Assembly: GCF_030012985.1 (NCBI RefSeq)
Contig: NZ_CP120233.1
Location: forward strand, 5,265,001 to 5,329,000
DNA length: 64,000 bases
Source of the DNA: Microbulbifer sp. VAAF005
Lineage (GTDB): Bacteria; Pseudomonadota; Gammaproteobacteria; Pseudomonadales; Cellvibrionaceae
Reading direction: 5' to 3'
Position numbers and translations under genes: made by a program. Shown piece after piece: positions 20,225 to 29,132 of the stretch (positions within the stretch are counted from its first letter, which is position 1; each line of letters starts with the position of its first letter). The notes under the pieces were generated by a model. It searched no databases and was not told the origin of the DNA. It saw only the letters and a list, made by a program, of their open reading frames with translations.

Positions 20225-21286
20225 TTGCTAAAAGCAATCACAGGCCCGACAAACTCAAAAACAGGGCCCGTCTTTACGGCCCTGTTTTTGCTTTGGGCGG
20301 CTGTAATTTTATCGGCTTGCGCTCCTTCGCCGGAGTCCTGGCAGTTGGCTGGCCGCACCATGGGAACCAGCTATCACATCACCGTCGTTCAGGTGCCCTC
20401 TGGGCTGGAGCAGGGTGAGTTGCAGCAGTTGATCGACGATGAGTTGCAGCAGGTCAACCAGGAGATGTCGACCTATATCGACGACTCTGAGTTAATGCGC
20501 TTTAACCAAAGCCCGGTAGGGCAGGCGATCCCGGTTAGCCAACACTTGGCAGATGTACTGGAAATGTCCCTGGATATTTATCGCCGCAGTGAGGGCGCTT
20601 TCGAGGTGACGGTCGGCCCTCTGGTCAACTTGTGGGGTTTTGGTCCCCAGCCCGAACCGGAGCATATCCCCTCAGATAAAGACATTGCCGATCTGCTAAC
20701 CGTCGTCGGTTCCGATGCGTTAACCCTGACCCGTAAGCCAGACACTGTTATCAAGAGCCGCCCCGTTGAGGTGGATCTTTCAGCGATTGCCAAGGGCCAT
20801 GGCGTTGATCGGGTTGCCGAGCTATTGGAAGACCTGGGTATTCGAAACTACTTGGTCGAAATTGGCGGTGAACTGCGAACTAAGGGTGTGAATCCAAAGG
20901 GTAAGACCTGGGTAATTGGCATTGAAGTACCCAGCGTGGCAGGTCAGATGGTGCAGGAGCCAATTGCGGTGAGTGGGAAGGCAGTAGCTACGAGTGGAGA
21001 CTATCGCAACTACTACGAAAGGGATGGTGTTCGTTACTCCCATAGCATTGACCCACGCTCCGGGCGGTCCATCAAGCACAAGTTGGCATCGGTAACCGTT
21101 ATTGCGGAAACCTGTGCTGAAGCCGATGGTCTGGCTACCGCGATCAATGTCCTCGGTGCTGATGCCGGCATGGCGCTGGCAGAAAGAGATAATCTAGCCG
21201 TCTTTATGGTGGTGAAAACTGATTCAGGTTTCGAAGAGCGTTCTAGCTCTGGCTTTAAACCTTATGTAGAGAGGTCTGAGAAGTGA
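20225..21286 (+). CDS. apbE: FAD:protein FMN transferase ApbE (lipoprotein)
   Basis: A 353-residue periplasmic flavin transferase that attaches FMN to the Thr residues of NqrB and NqrC. The TTG start has GGAGGG seven bases upstream. A lipoprotein signal runs to the lipobox LSAC with Cys32. The mature part has RTMGTSYHITV, GALVVNLWGFGP-type sequence (VGPLVNLWGFGP), VDLSAIAKGHGVDRV, IEIGGE-like VEIGGELRTKG and YSHSIDPRSGR, all diagnostic. A perfect terminator-like hairpin lies within the codons for residues 11-22. The 3' end overlaps nqrM. Confidence 0.95.
   Translation: MLKAITGPTNSKTGPVFTALFLLWAAVILSACAPSPESWQLAGRTMGTSYHITVVQVPSGLEQGELQQLIDDELQQVNQEMSTYIDDSELMRFNQSPVGQAIPVSQHLADVLEMSLDIYRRSEGAFEVTVGPLVNLWGFGPQPEPEHIPSDKDIADLLTVVGSDALTLTRKPDTVIKSRPVEVDLSAIAKGHGVDRVAELLEDLGIRNYLVEIGGELRTKGVNPKGKTWVIGIEVPSVAGQMVQEPIAVSGKAVATSGDYRNYYERDGVRYSHSIDPRSGRSIKHKLASVTVIAETCAEADGLATAINVLGADAGMALAERDNLAVFMVVKTDSGFEERSSSGFKPYVERSEK
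20257..20289 (+). terminator. Terminator-like hairpin inside the 5' codons of apbE
   Basis: AAAAACAGGGCC pairs over 12 perfect bases with GGCCCTGTTTTT around a 9-nt loop and ends in five T. It starts 47 bp after the nqrF stop. It may terminate most nqr transcripts while translation through it lets some continue into apbE and nqrM. Confidence 0.65.
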
Positions 21287-21525
21287 CAATTTTCATATTT
21301 GCCTTTGTGGCCATGTTGCTCGTTGTTGCCGGTATGGCGATCGGGGCCATGGTTCAGAACAAACCGTTAAAAGGAACTTGTGGCGGGCTCAACAATATCG
21401 GCATGAAGCAGGATTGCACAGTCTGTGGTGGCGATGACGATGAGTGTGAAAAGGAACAGGAGAGGCAAAGACAGCAGCAGATGACTGCCGAAGATCTCGC
21501 TTACGACGCATCTAAACGCAAGTAA
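21283..21525 (+). CDS. nqrM: NQR maturation protein NqrM
   Basis: An 80-residue protein with one N-terminal membrane helix and a cysteine cluster: GTCGGLNNIGMKQDCTVCGG and a following DDECE. NqrM (formerly DUF539) is needed to assemble NQR, probably by delivering iron to the NqrD/NqrE centre through its four Cys. The GTG start overlaps the apbE stop by 4 bp (GTGA). A terminator follows. Confidence 0.95.
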   Translation: MTIFIFAFVAMLLVVAGMAIGAMVQNKPLKGTCGGLNNIGMKQDCTVCGGDDDECEKEQERQRQQQMTAEDLAYDASKRK

Positions 21526-21538
21526 GCTTTCCTTCTCC

Positions 21539-21570
21539 AACAAGCCCGTGATCAACGGGCTTGTTGTTTT
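21539..21570 (+). terminator. Terminator of the nqr-apbE-nqrM transcript
   Basis: AACAAGCCCG pairs with CGGGCTTGTT across a short loop and is followed by GTTTT. Confidence 0.9.
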
Positions 21571-21672
21571 ATGTCATTGGCACAAGTGGTGTCGATAACC
21601 GTATATTTAGTATTGAGTAAATGGTGTTAGCGCGCTGTGGACTCCGTTTGGAAAATAGAATTAGAGCATTTA

Positions 21673-23070
21673 ATGGCAGAGCAAAAGTTTGACCTGGTAG
21701 TAATTGGTTCTGGCCCGGCTGGAGAGGCCGCCGCAATGAGCGCAGCAAAAAAGGGCATGCGCGTTGCGGTTATTGAAAAGCGCCAAGTGGTTGGTGGTAA
21801 TTGTACTCACAAAGGTACCATTCCCTCCAAGGCGCTGCGCCACTCTGTCAAACAGTTGATGCGTTATAACACCCAGAGCGTTTTTCGCGCATTGGGTGAA
21901 CCCCGCCGCCTTACTTTCCCCCAGGTAATGCAGACGGTGAATAAAGTCATTTCCTATCAGGTGGAAATGCACACTTCATTTTATGCCCGCAACCGGGTTG
22001 AGCTGATCGTCGGCGAAGCTAAGTTCCGCGATGAACATACTGTCGAGGTGCTTATGCCCGATGGTGCGGCGGAAACTATTACAGCGAAGAAATTTATTAT
22101 TGCTACTGGCTCACGCCCTTATCGCCCCGCCGATGTAGACTTTGATCACGAACGGGTCTACGACAGCGATATGATCCTGGACATGCAGCACACCCCTCAC
22201 TCCATTATGATCTATGGTGCTGGTGTTATCGGCTGTGAATACGCGTCTATCTTCGCTGGCCTCGGCGTTAAGGTGGATTTGATTAATACCCGTAACAGCC
22301 TGCTGGAATTTCTTGATGATGAGATTTCTGATGCACTGAGCTATCACCTGCGCGATATGGGCGTGACTGTTCGCCACCAGGAGGAGTATGCGCGGGTACT
22401 GCCCAATGAGCAGGGCGTAATTATGGAGATGCAGTCTGGCAAACGTATTCATGCGGATGCACTGCTCTGGTGTAATGGCCGTACTGGCAACACCAGCTCC
22501 CTCGGCCTGGAGAATGTCGGCCTGGAAGCGAACCATCGCGGACAATTGAGCGTTGACGATCACTACTGTACCGAAATTGAAAATATCTTTGCGGTAGGTG
22601 ATGTGATTGGGTGGCCGAGCCTTGCCAGTGCCTCTTATGACCAGGGGCGTGCGGTTGCAGCAGCGATTGCGGGCCGTGGCCATCGAGTAATTGAAGATGC
22701 GCCTACCGGGATTTATACCCTTCCAGAGATTTCCTCTGTAGGTAAAACCGAATCAGAGCTAACCGCAGCCAAAGTACCCTACGAAGTGGGCCGCGCACTG
22801 TTCAAGCACACTGCGCGGGCGCAGATTTCTGGTGAGCGCGTAGGCATGCTCAAGATTTTGTTCCATATCGAGACTCACGAAATCCTGGGCATTCACTGCT
22901 TTGGGGCAGAGGCAGCTGAGATTGTGCATATTGGCCAGGCCATTATGAAACAGCCAGCACCGAATAATTCAATCGATTATTTCGTTAATACCACCTTTAA
23001 CTACCCCACCATGGCAGAGGCATATCGCAGTGCTGCGCTGGATGGGCTCAACCGGGTTGCCCGCCTATGA
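21673..23070 (+). CDS. sthA: Soluble pyridine nucleotide transhydrogenase (Si-specific)
   Basis: A 465-residue FAD enzyme that moves hydride between NADPH and NAD+, mainly to reoxidise excess NADPH. The ATG at 21673 gives the family length; GTG 21637 would add 12 residues without support. Motifs: [16 protein letters not shown] (FAD), [17 protein letters not shown], which has only one Cys where related lipoamide dehydrogenases have a redox pair, [19 protein letters not shown] (second Rossmann), [19 protein letters not shown], and the C-terminal [16 protein letters not shown]. It overlaps the next gene by 4 bp. Confidence 0.96.
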   Translation: MAEQKFDLVVIGSGPAGEAAAMSAAKKGMRVAVIEKRQVVGGNCTHKGTIPSKALRHSVKQLMRYNTQSVFRALGEPRRLTFPQVMQTVNKVISYQVEMHTSFYARNRVELIVGEAKFRDEHTVEVLMPDGAAETITAKKFIIATGSRPYRPADVDFDHERVYDSDMILDMQHTPHSIMIYGAGVIGCEYASIFAGLGVKVDLINTRNSLLEFLDDEISDALSYHLRDMGVTVRHQEEYARVLPNEQGVIMEMQSGKRIHADALLWCNGRTGNTSSLGLENVGLEANHRGQLSVDDHYCTEIENIFAVGDVIGWPSLASASYDQGRAVAAAIAGRGHRVIEDAPTGIYTLPEISSVGKTESELTAAKVPYEVGRALFKHTARAQISGERVGMLKILFHIETHEILGIHCFGAEAAEIVHIGQAIMKQPAPNNSIDYFVNTTFNYPTMAEAYRSAALDGLNRVARL

Positions 23071-23531
23071 CAGAACCCTCACCCAGTGAGTTTCAGGCGT
23101 TGGTAAAGGAATTTTTTGAGCAGATTCCTTTTAATCAACAAATTGGACTTGAGATGCGCGACCTGGACCTGGAGGCGCTCACACTTTCCGCAGGCTTTGA
23201 ACTGAACCCACAGTTGATCGGCAATGTGTGGAAGAACATCCTGCACGGTGGCGTAATTGCCACCGCCCTGGATACGGTTGGTGGTTTGACTGCAATGGTC
23301 GCCGCCTACCAGCATCTGGGAGATGTGCACTGGAAAGAAAAAGTGGATCGCCTATTAAAGCTGGGTACGGTCGACATGCGTGTTGACTACCTAAAGCCGG
23401 GTAGGGGAGAACACTTTCTCTGCCATGGCTCAATTCTGCGCACCGGTAACAAGCTGGTTGTAACGAGAATGGAGTTGATTAACGACACGGATGAATTGAT
23501 TGCTACGGGTACGGCAACTTACCTGTATTGA
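23067..23531 (+). CDS. Hotdog-fold thioesterase, PaaI/YigI-like
   Basis: A 154-residue hotdog-fold protein with the pattern [21 protein letters not shown], in which the HGG turn followed by an acidic residue (Asp in ALDT) is the expected active site of acyl-CoA thioesterases of this family. [18 protein letters not shown] and [11 protein letters not shown] complete the fold. Its ATG overlaps the sthA stop (ATGA), so the two are co-translated. Substrate unknown; a medium- or long-chain acyl-CoA is likely. Confidence 0.85.
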   Translation: MTEPSPSEFQALVKEFFEQIPFNQQIGLEMRDLDLEALTLSAGFELNPQLIGNVWKNILHGGVIATALDTVGGLTAMVAAYQHLGDVHWKEKVDRLLKLGTVDMRVDYLKPGRGEHFLCHGSILRTGNKLVVTRMELINDTDELIATGTATYLY

Positions 23532-23627
23532 CCCTGGTCCGAGCCAACCCGTGGCTCGGCTGCCTCCTTAGATATACCCCTTAGATGTACCCCCTATCCA
23601 CTGGCTTTCTTTAAGGTGTTTATTGTT

Positions 23628-24266
23628 ATGAGTGAAATTCTTGCATTTGCCGCAGTCTCCCTTTTGTTAGTAATTTCCCCGGGGCCGAACAGTGTCCTCA
23701 TTGTTAAAACGGTGGCCGATAAGGGGCTGAGGTCGGGTGTGGAGAATATTTTGGGGCTGGTTTCGGCAACGTTTGCCCACGGCGCCATCTCAATTCTGGG
23801 TTTATCGGCGATTATTCTACAGTCGGCTGAACTTTATACCTTGATCAAATATCTCGGGGCTGCCTACTTGGCCTATTTGGGCGTAAAAACGATAGTGGCT
23901 ACTTTCTCGAGACCTTCCGCTCACAGGGCTCCCGATAGATTACAGCCAAGCGCAAAAGCGCCTGGTGATGCGTGCCGAAATTTTGCTGAGGGTTTCCTGA
24001 CCCAGATTCTGAACCCGAAAGTATCGATGTTTTACCTTGCCGCCTTCCCGCAGTTTATCTCGGTAGGTAGTGCTAGTTACTATGAAGCTTTCTTACTGGT
24101 CTCGATTCACGCATCCATTATCTTTCTGTGGTTCTTGGGGGTTGCGATTATGCTGTCGCAATGGCGGGCGGTTTCTATAGGCGGAATGATACAGAAATGG
24201 ATTCAGCGTTTTAGTGGCAGCGTATTGCTTGGTTTTGCCGCTCTAGTGGTTCGCCAGGACGCTTAA
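23628..24266 (+). CDS. LysE/RhtB family amino-acid exporter
   Basis: A 212-residue inner-membrane protein with about six helices. The N-terminal VSLLLVISPGPNSVLIVKT carries the family signature SPGPN, followed by GVENILGLVSATFAHG and KYLGAAYLAYLGVKTI, then FLTQILNPKVSMFYLAAFPQF. Proteins of this type export amino acids or related small molecules; the substrate cannot be predicted. ATG 23628 is chosen over GTG 23616 because TTAAGGTG lies 10 bp upstream. Confidence 0.9.
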   Translation: MSEILAFAAVSLLLVISPGPNSVLIVKTVADKGLRSGVENILGLVSATFAHGAISILGLSAIILQSAELYTLIKYLGAAYLAYLGVKTIVATFSRPSAHRAPDRLQPSAKAPGDACRNFAEGFLTQILNPKVSMFYLAAFPQFISVGSASYYEAFLLVSIHASIIFLWFLGVAIMLSQWRAVSIGGMIQKWIQRFSGSVLLGFAALVVRQDA

Positions 24267-24278
24267 GTCTGAGCTGTG

Positions 24279-24317
24279 CCCTTTAAATATTGGCTCCATG
24301 TGCCAATATTTGAAGGG
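24279..24317 (+). terminator. Long hairpin downstream of the LysE-type gene
   Basis: CCCTTTAAATATTGGC and GCCAATATTTGAAGGG pair over 16 positions (one G-U) with a 7-nt loop, 12 bp after the stop. No T-tract follows, so it may protect the 3' end rather than terminate. Confidence 0.55.
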
Positions 24318-24955
24318 TGCATTGTCCAACCGAATTTCTAATAGACTGGGCATTTTATCCAGATCTACTCTTAACTGTTCTAATCTTGCCGTGTTTATCG
24401 GTATATATTTCCCTGCTTTTTAGTCGCGCTATCGTACCCCGTACAAAGTTTAATAAGAGCCTATTGATTTAACTCTATTTGTCGGCTGGGGTTTGTTGAT
24501 TGTAAATATAAATTTAACTATTAGTTTACTTAGCTTTAATTATATTTCCGTGCTGGGAAATTTCCGAATGTCTATTTGGGTGGGATATCTAAAAAATACC
24601 GCTGTTGAGGGTGTGGATTTTTTAAATGGCGACAATTATTTTATGTTTGGTTTGCCTGATGGTGATATTGGTTGCTTATCGTGGACTTGTGGTCCGCAAA
24701 AATATAGCATGCTTATAGTTTTATATGAGTAAGTTTTTTCAAATAAATGACTGCTGCTTGCCTTATTTTTAAGTCTTGTAGCTTTGTAAAAGCGGGGCAG
24801 TGGTGTATTTGTAGTGATCGTTTTGTTCCGGATTTTAGAAGGATATCTATTTTGTAGATTTTTTTGTTTTTCTTTAAGTAATAATTTGTGTGTTATTTGC
24901 ATAAATGCCAGATGGTATGGAAGCCGGATATCGGTTGCGATGTGAGGATGATAAA
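24318..24955. other. AT-rich intergenic region
   Basis: About 640 bp, clearly lower in GC than the core genes to the left. One plus-strand frame (24493-24732) starts with TTG, has no ribosome-binding site and no recognisable features. I see no repeat, RNA gene or operator. Confidence 0.4.
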
Positions 24956-25598
24956 ATGCCAATTTTTCCAGCTGTTGATGTAGATGCCTCTAATATGGGC
25001 GGGGTTTTAACCTGGAAGTTTAGCCAGGGTGGGTATTCAAGTATTACTAAAAAGCACGCCTTTTCGAAAGATGGTGTTTGTGAAGCCTTGGCGGTGAGTT
25101 GGATTACTAAATCATTGCATGGTGGTTTGAAGGCTGCATTGACTACTGGCGACAGTATAGATTCCACCAAGATCGCTCTGGTCGCGCAGCGCTACGCGTC
25201 CATATACCGTTTTAAGTTTAAAAATGGTGAGGAGGGGAGATTTCATAAAAGCCGTGAAATGCTTGTGGAATCTCAGAATTATCTAAAGTCGCAAGGTTTC
25301 GGTTACGTTGGACGAGAGCTTTGGTGCGCTTGAAGAATCAGATATCTTTAAGCAGCAAACTGGCACTATTTACAGCATGATGAGATTTGCCGGGAATGGC
25401 TGGGGGCATGCAACAGCATTTCGTATAGAGGCAGGTGCCAATAAGACAAGCTATTATTTTGATCCTAATAAGGGCGAGTTTAAATTCCTGACTTATGATA
25501 GGTTCCGGAAGTGGTATGAACATTACCATCGGAAATCACGCCTGTATAGAACAACGCGTACAATTGGGTTTGATTTCTTTATGCACAAAGACCGTTAG
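24956..25598 (+). pseudogene. YopT-like cysteine peptidase (family C58), frameshifted
   Basis: Two successive frames together carry the C58 catalytic triad: Cys in GVCEALAVSW (codon 25079), His in GHATAFRIEA (codon 25407) and Asp in YYFDPNKGEF (codon 25461). The Cys-His distance (about 109 residues) and His-Asp distance (18) fit YopT and AvrPphB, secreted proteases that cleave host proteins. Start at ATG 24956 is supported by GAGG eight bases upstream. The frame changes between about 25296 and 25320; joining needs one base removed or two added, and no homopolymer lies there. If real, the gene is inactive. Whether it is an effector or toxin here is unknown; no secretion genes are adjacent. Confidence 0.65.
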
Positions 25599-26039
25599 GT
25601 TTAATTCAGTAAAAGGGTGTTGAGTTTGTATAAATAGTTACCATTTGCTCTGGGGGCGGGATTAACTGGGCTGCTAGTCCGAGATAAATGCCCCTGTCTT
25701 TTGGCGACGGATGAAGTTGATAAGCTTTTTCGTATAAAGCTGAGGGGCGCTTTGGTTGCCGGTAAGTAGCGGCTTCGCGCCCTCCCTCTACGGGATTTGA
25801 TTCCTGCCACTTTTTAGGCGGTCCGCTGCAATTCCCCCTGCTGACTAATCTTGAAGTTCGAGTCTCGCCTTTGTACCGTGCGGTACCTTTTACTCCTTAT
25901 TTTTGCCGCCCAGTTGTTAAGCGTTGGGCCCGTTATAGCGAAGTGGGGCGCCTATTGTTCAAGTGGTTCACAACTGTAATGAATGGTGTTTGCAGCCATT
26001 TGGTTTCCTTGAGAAAATTGCCAGGAAATTTCTTGGGTG
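25599..26039. other. Intergenic region left of the inverted-repeat element
   Basis: About 440 bp. Small frames on both strands have no coding character. A stretch near 25845-25875 resembles part of a tRNA T-arm but no complete tRNA folds around it. Nothing else is supported. Confidence 0.35.
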
Positions 26040-26043
26040 CTAG

Positions 26044-26238
26044 GGAGCCCCCGAAAAATTCCGTAATATCTCTGCGGACCTTGGGAGCTGTAGGTGTTGG
26101 GCACCATCGCCGCGAATGGCCGCAGCCTTCAAAGCACTATCACCCTGCGCTGTGACTCCTTTTGGGCCCCGCGAAGCCGCACCTTGACTGAGGTCCGCTC
26201 TGAAAGTCAAAGGCATCAAGGAGCTATTCAGGGGCTCT
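26044..26238 (+). mobile_element. Short non-coding inverted-repeat element flanked by CTAG duplications
   Basis: A 195-bp element with imperfect ends, GGAGCCCC at left and GGGGCTCT at right, extending inwards for about 25 bp with mismatches. Exact CTAG lies on both sides (26040-26043 and 26239-26242). Internal blocks such as CCGTAATA, CGCCGCGAATGGCCG, CGAAGCCGC and CCGCTCTGAAAG recur in the same order in the element at 30631-30893. No transposase is present, so it is MITE-like. The YTAR target is that of the IS5 group. Confidence 0.75.
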
Positions 26239-26278
26239 CTAGAAGATATCTCATTTTTCAGGGGTAAATAATTCATTC

Positions 26279-27862
26279 ATGGGTATTTCAGTTCAGATGT
26301 TGGGCGACTTTCTTGTCACTCGTGATGGCAGTCCGGTCAATCTACCGCCCTCTAAAATAACCCGAGCCCTTTTGGCTTTTCTGTTGTTGGCGGCGAGGCC
26401 CCACCGGCGGGATCGCCTGTGTGAAATATTTTGGGAGTTGCCAGATGATCCGCGCGCATCGTTGCGCTGGTCTTTGAGCAAAATCCGATCGATAGTCAAC
26501 GACTCCGATAAGGAGCGCCTACTAGCCGACAGAGAGCGTGTCAGTATGGACACGGAGGGTGTGGCTATCGACATTGTCCAAATTGCTTCAACTATTGATT
26601 CCCCCAAACTGCTGGCAGCGGAGCTGGAGGATATCTACCGAAAGCTTCAAGAGCCTTTCCTGGATGGTGTCGATCTCCCTGATCAGGAACTTTTCCAGCA
26701 ATGGTTGTTGTCAGAGCGCCAGGAGATCGTCCATCTACGGGGGAGGGTGTTGTCGCGCCTAGCCTCCCATCCGGGTATTCCTTTGCCTGATCAGCTTATT
26801 TGGGCTCGCCACTGGGAAGAGTTGGAGCCCTATAACCCAAATGCTGCGACGCAGTTGCTGCGGGCGATGGCATCACTGGGGATGGATAGTGAAATAGAGC
26901 TTGAGCGCTCAAGGCTGTCAAACCGTTTCCGCAAAGCAGGTATTGCGTGGTCGCCCTGTAAGCTCGGGGAGCAGGTAGTGCAGGAGGCTGCCGATAATTT
27001 GGCTAATGGACGTAAACTGCTAACCCAGCAAAAGATTGAATTTTGTACGGCCAGTGATGGAGTGCGTATTGCCTATGCCAAGATGGGAAAAGGGCTTCCT
27101 ATTGTGAAAGCTGCAAATTGGCTGAGTCACTTGGAGCATGACTGGGATTCTCCCATCTGGAGCCCGTTATTTCAGGAGCTTTCTACAGATCACCAGTTTA
27201 TCCGTTACGATGAGCGTGGGAATGGCCTCTCTGACTGGGAGGTCGATAATATTTCATTTGAGTCATTTGTCACTGATCTAGAGACGGTAGTTGATGCCTG
27301 TGCTGTCGATAACTTTACCCTGCTGGGGATATCTCAGGGAGCAGCAGTATCTATTGAGTATGCTGTTAGGCACCCCAATCGAGTCAGGCAGCTTATTTTG
27401 TTTGGCGGTTATCACGCGGGTTGGCGGATTGGCGCGAGCGAAGCTACGGTTAAAGAGCGTGAAGCTGTCATGACCCTGACAGAGACGGGGTGGGGGCAGG
27501 ATAATCCCGCTTATCGGCAAATTTTCTCATCGACATTTATGCCCAGTGCTAATGCCGGTGAGCTAGCCTGGTTTAACGAATTTCAGCGGCTTACTACCTC
27601 GCCTGAAAATGCTGTTCGCTTTCTCTCAGTTTTTGGCAGTATTGATGTGCGGGAAAGGCTCAAAGAAGTTTCTGTCCCCACTTTGGTAATCCATTCACTG
27701 GGGGATCAGCGTATCCCGGTTCATACGGGTTGCGAAATCGCTTCAGTAATCCCGGGTGCTCGATTTGTCGGCCTCAATAGCGATGGCCACTTGCTTCTCG
27801 GGCGAGAGCCTGCTTCTAAGGTATTTGTAGAGGAAGTTCGCCAATTTATTTCAAAGCACTAA
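26279..27862 (+). CDS. SARP/AfsR-type regulator fused to an alpha/beta hydrolase
   Basis: A 527-residue fusion. Residues 1-95 form an OmpR-like winged helix of the SARP type (SVQMLGDFLVTRDGSPVNLP, LRWSLSKIRSIV). Residues 95-240 are a bacterial transcriptional activator domain with helical repeats. Residues 250-527 are an alpha/beta hydrolase beginning FCTASDGVRIAYAKMGKGLP, with nucleophile Ser352 (GISQG), Asp476 (LGDQR) and His504 (DGHLLL). Hydrolases of this WLSHLEHDWDSP type are known fused to LuxR or cyclase domains and are thought to sense or process a small ligand. Target genes and ligand are unknown. ATG follows 40 bp after the inverted-repeat element. Confidence 0.88.
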   Translation: MGISVQMLGDFLVTRDGSPVNLPPSKITRALLAFLLLAARPHRRDRLCEIFWELPDDPRASLRWSLSKIRSIVNDSDKERLLADRERVSMDTEGVAIDIVQIASTIDSPKLLAAELEDIYRKLQEPFLDGVDLPDQELFQQWLLSERQEIVHLRGRVLSRLASHPGIPLPDQLIWARHWEELEPYNPNAATQLLRAMASLGMDSEIELERSRLSNRFRKAGIAWSPCKLGEQVVQEAADNLANGRKLLTQQKIEFCTASDGVRIAYAKMGKGLPIVKAANWLSHLEHDWDSPIWSPLFQELSTDHQFIRYDERGNGLSDWEVDNISFESFVTDLETVVDACAVDNFTLLGISQGAAVSIEYAVRHPNRVRQLILFGGYHAGWRIGASEATVKEREAVMTLTETGWGQDNPAYRQIFSSTFMPSANAGELAWFNEFQRLTTSPENAVRFLSVFGSIDVRERLKEVSVPTLVIHSLGDQRIPVHTGCEIASVIPGARFVGLNSDGHLLLGREPASKVFVEEVRQFISKH

Positions 27863-27955
27863 TAGGTAACTTAGTGAGGCTATTGGAGAGAGGGTGGTGC
27901 TGGCGAGCGGCCACCCGGACAAGAAGCTTCTGGCAAATGATCCCCGAAAATTTAG

Positions 27956-28291
27956 CTACAGATAAACGGCCAATTCTTTAGCGGAAAGATAACGGATCGA
28001 GGCTTCTGGGAATTTTCGAATGATATCGAGGGCTGCAGAACGGGCAGCGGCCTCATCGGCATATATATTGGGCAATTTTACATTGGAAGTTGTTCTTCCT
28101 GATATATAGCGCATAAGCACGATATACCGCCCCTTCCATTTCCCCCAAAAAACGTCACTGGGGGCACTGTCTACTGAGGATTTCTCTGGTGCGGCTTCTT
28201 TCTCTTCTTGGGGCTTAAGCTCCAGTTCCGCTTCTTGCTCCCACATAAGTTGGGCAAGTCGATTTAATTCTTTAGAATAACTAGTTGACAT
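27956..28291 (-). CDS. Hypothetical protein
   Basis: A 111-residue soluble protein, not recognised. The N-terminal half is charged and low in complexity (EAELELKPQEEKEAAPEK); the C-terminal half (WGKWKGRYIVLMRYISGR, then DEAAARSAALDIIRKFPEASI) has a plausible alpha/beta fold. ATG 28291 is chosen over TTG 28300. It is convergent with the SARP-hydrolase gene, 93 bp apart. Confidence 0.6.
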   Translation of the reverse strand: MSTSYSKELNRLAQLMWEQEAELELKPQEEKEAAPEKSSVDSAPSDVFWGKWKGRYIVLMRYISGRTTSNVKLPNIYADEAAARSAALDIIRKFPEASIRYLSAKELAVYL

Positions 28292-29132
28292 AAATCTCAA
28301 ATGCGTAAGAGTTTATTGATTTAAATACTGATAAATCCAAAGATTAATAGAAAAGATCTTAATAAATACTAGCTTATAAATGATATATAAAGGTTAGGTA
28401 TTGCTATGAACTTTTCTGATTGCATAGGCTTTATGTAAATTTCTCTCAGTTTATCAGTAAATATTCTGCCTAGCTCCAAGCACTCTGATGGTGCAAATTC
28501 TGCCGTGGAGCAGCTGGAGAATACCTTTTGGAGCATTTTCTCATATTTTAAGTAAAAAACCTACCTGGTACAAATTAATTGTTTCTTAGTTTCAAAAGCA
28601 CTTGGTCAATAGTTGAATCATTGGGGAATAGCTTGGTTATTTTGCAGTGCTTATAGGGGGCAAGTTGTAAGACTTAGAGTTTTCATCTGGCGACAATTTC
28701 AAATGTAAGTATTAGCACGAAGGGCCTTATCTTGCCTTTTGGAGGTAGTGTAAATAAGTGTAAAGGGGGCAGGCATAATGTATTGGGGGATGCCTGGTAA
28801 ATTTGGTGGTTGCACAGTGTACCGCGAACTTTTGATTTGTAGCGGCTATCTACCCTAGCCCATATTGGCAGTTTAGTGTCGATTACATCAGGCAGCATGG
28901 CACTTTAGTTCCATAAAAAATATCACAATTCTAGATATTCAATTGATGCTTCAAACGCTCAGTTCAACGATTGTTGGCTTTAATAGGTGAGTCAGATAGT
29001 GGCTCCGATCCCCTCTTAATGATCGTTCCTGGAAGTTGTAGGGAAAGTAATCGGACCGATGATTGTAGCTTGGCCTCAGCTACTTCAGATGAGGCTTAAA
29101 GGAACATTGATGTAATCTTAGCGGTGAACCCC
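28292..29132. other. Long AT-rich intergenic region
   Basis: About 840 bp with many stops in all frames. One minus-strand frame (28683-28898) has no coding features. It must hold the promoters of the flanking divergent genes, but I recognise no box or RNA. Confidence 0.4.

Noticed and set aside
24493..24732. 79-residue plus-strand frame before the C58 peptidase
   Set aside because: TTG start, no ribosome-binding site, composition like the surrounding spacer.
25840..25880. tRNA-like GTTCGAGTC segment
   Set aside because: Acceptor, D and anticodon stems could not be found around it; chance match.
28683..28898. 71-residue minus-strand frame in the gap before the AraC gene
   Set aside because: No start signal or coding pattern in an AT-rich spacer.
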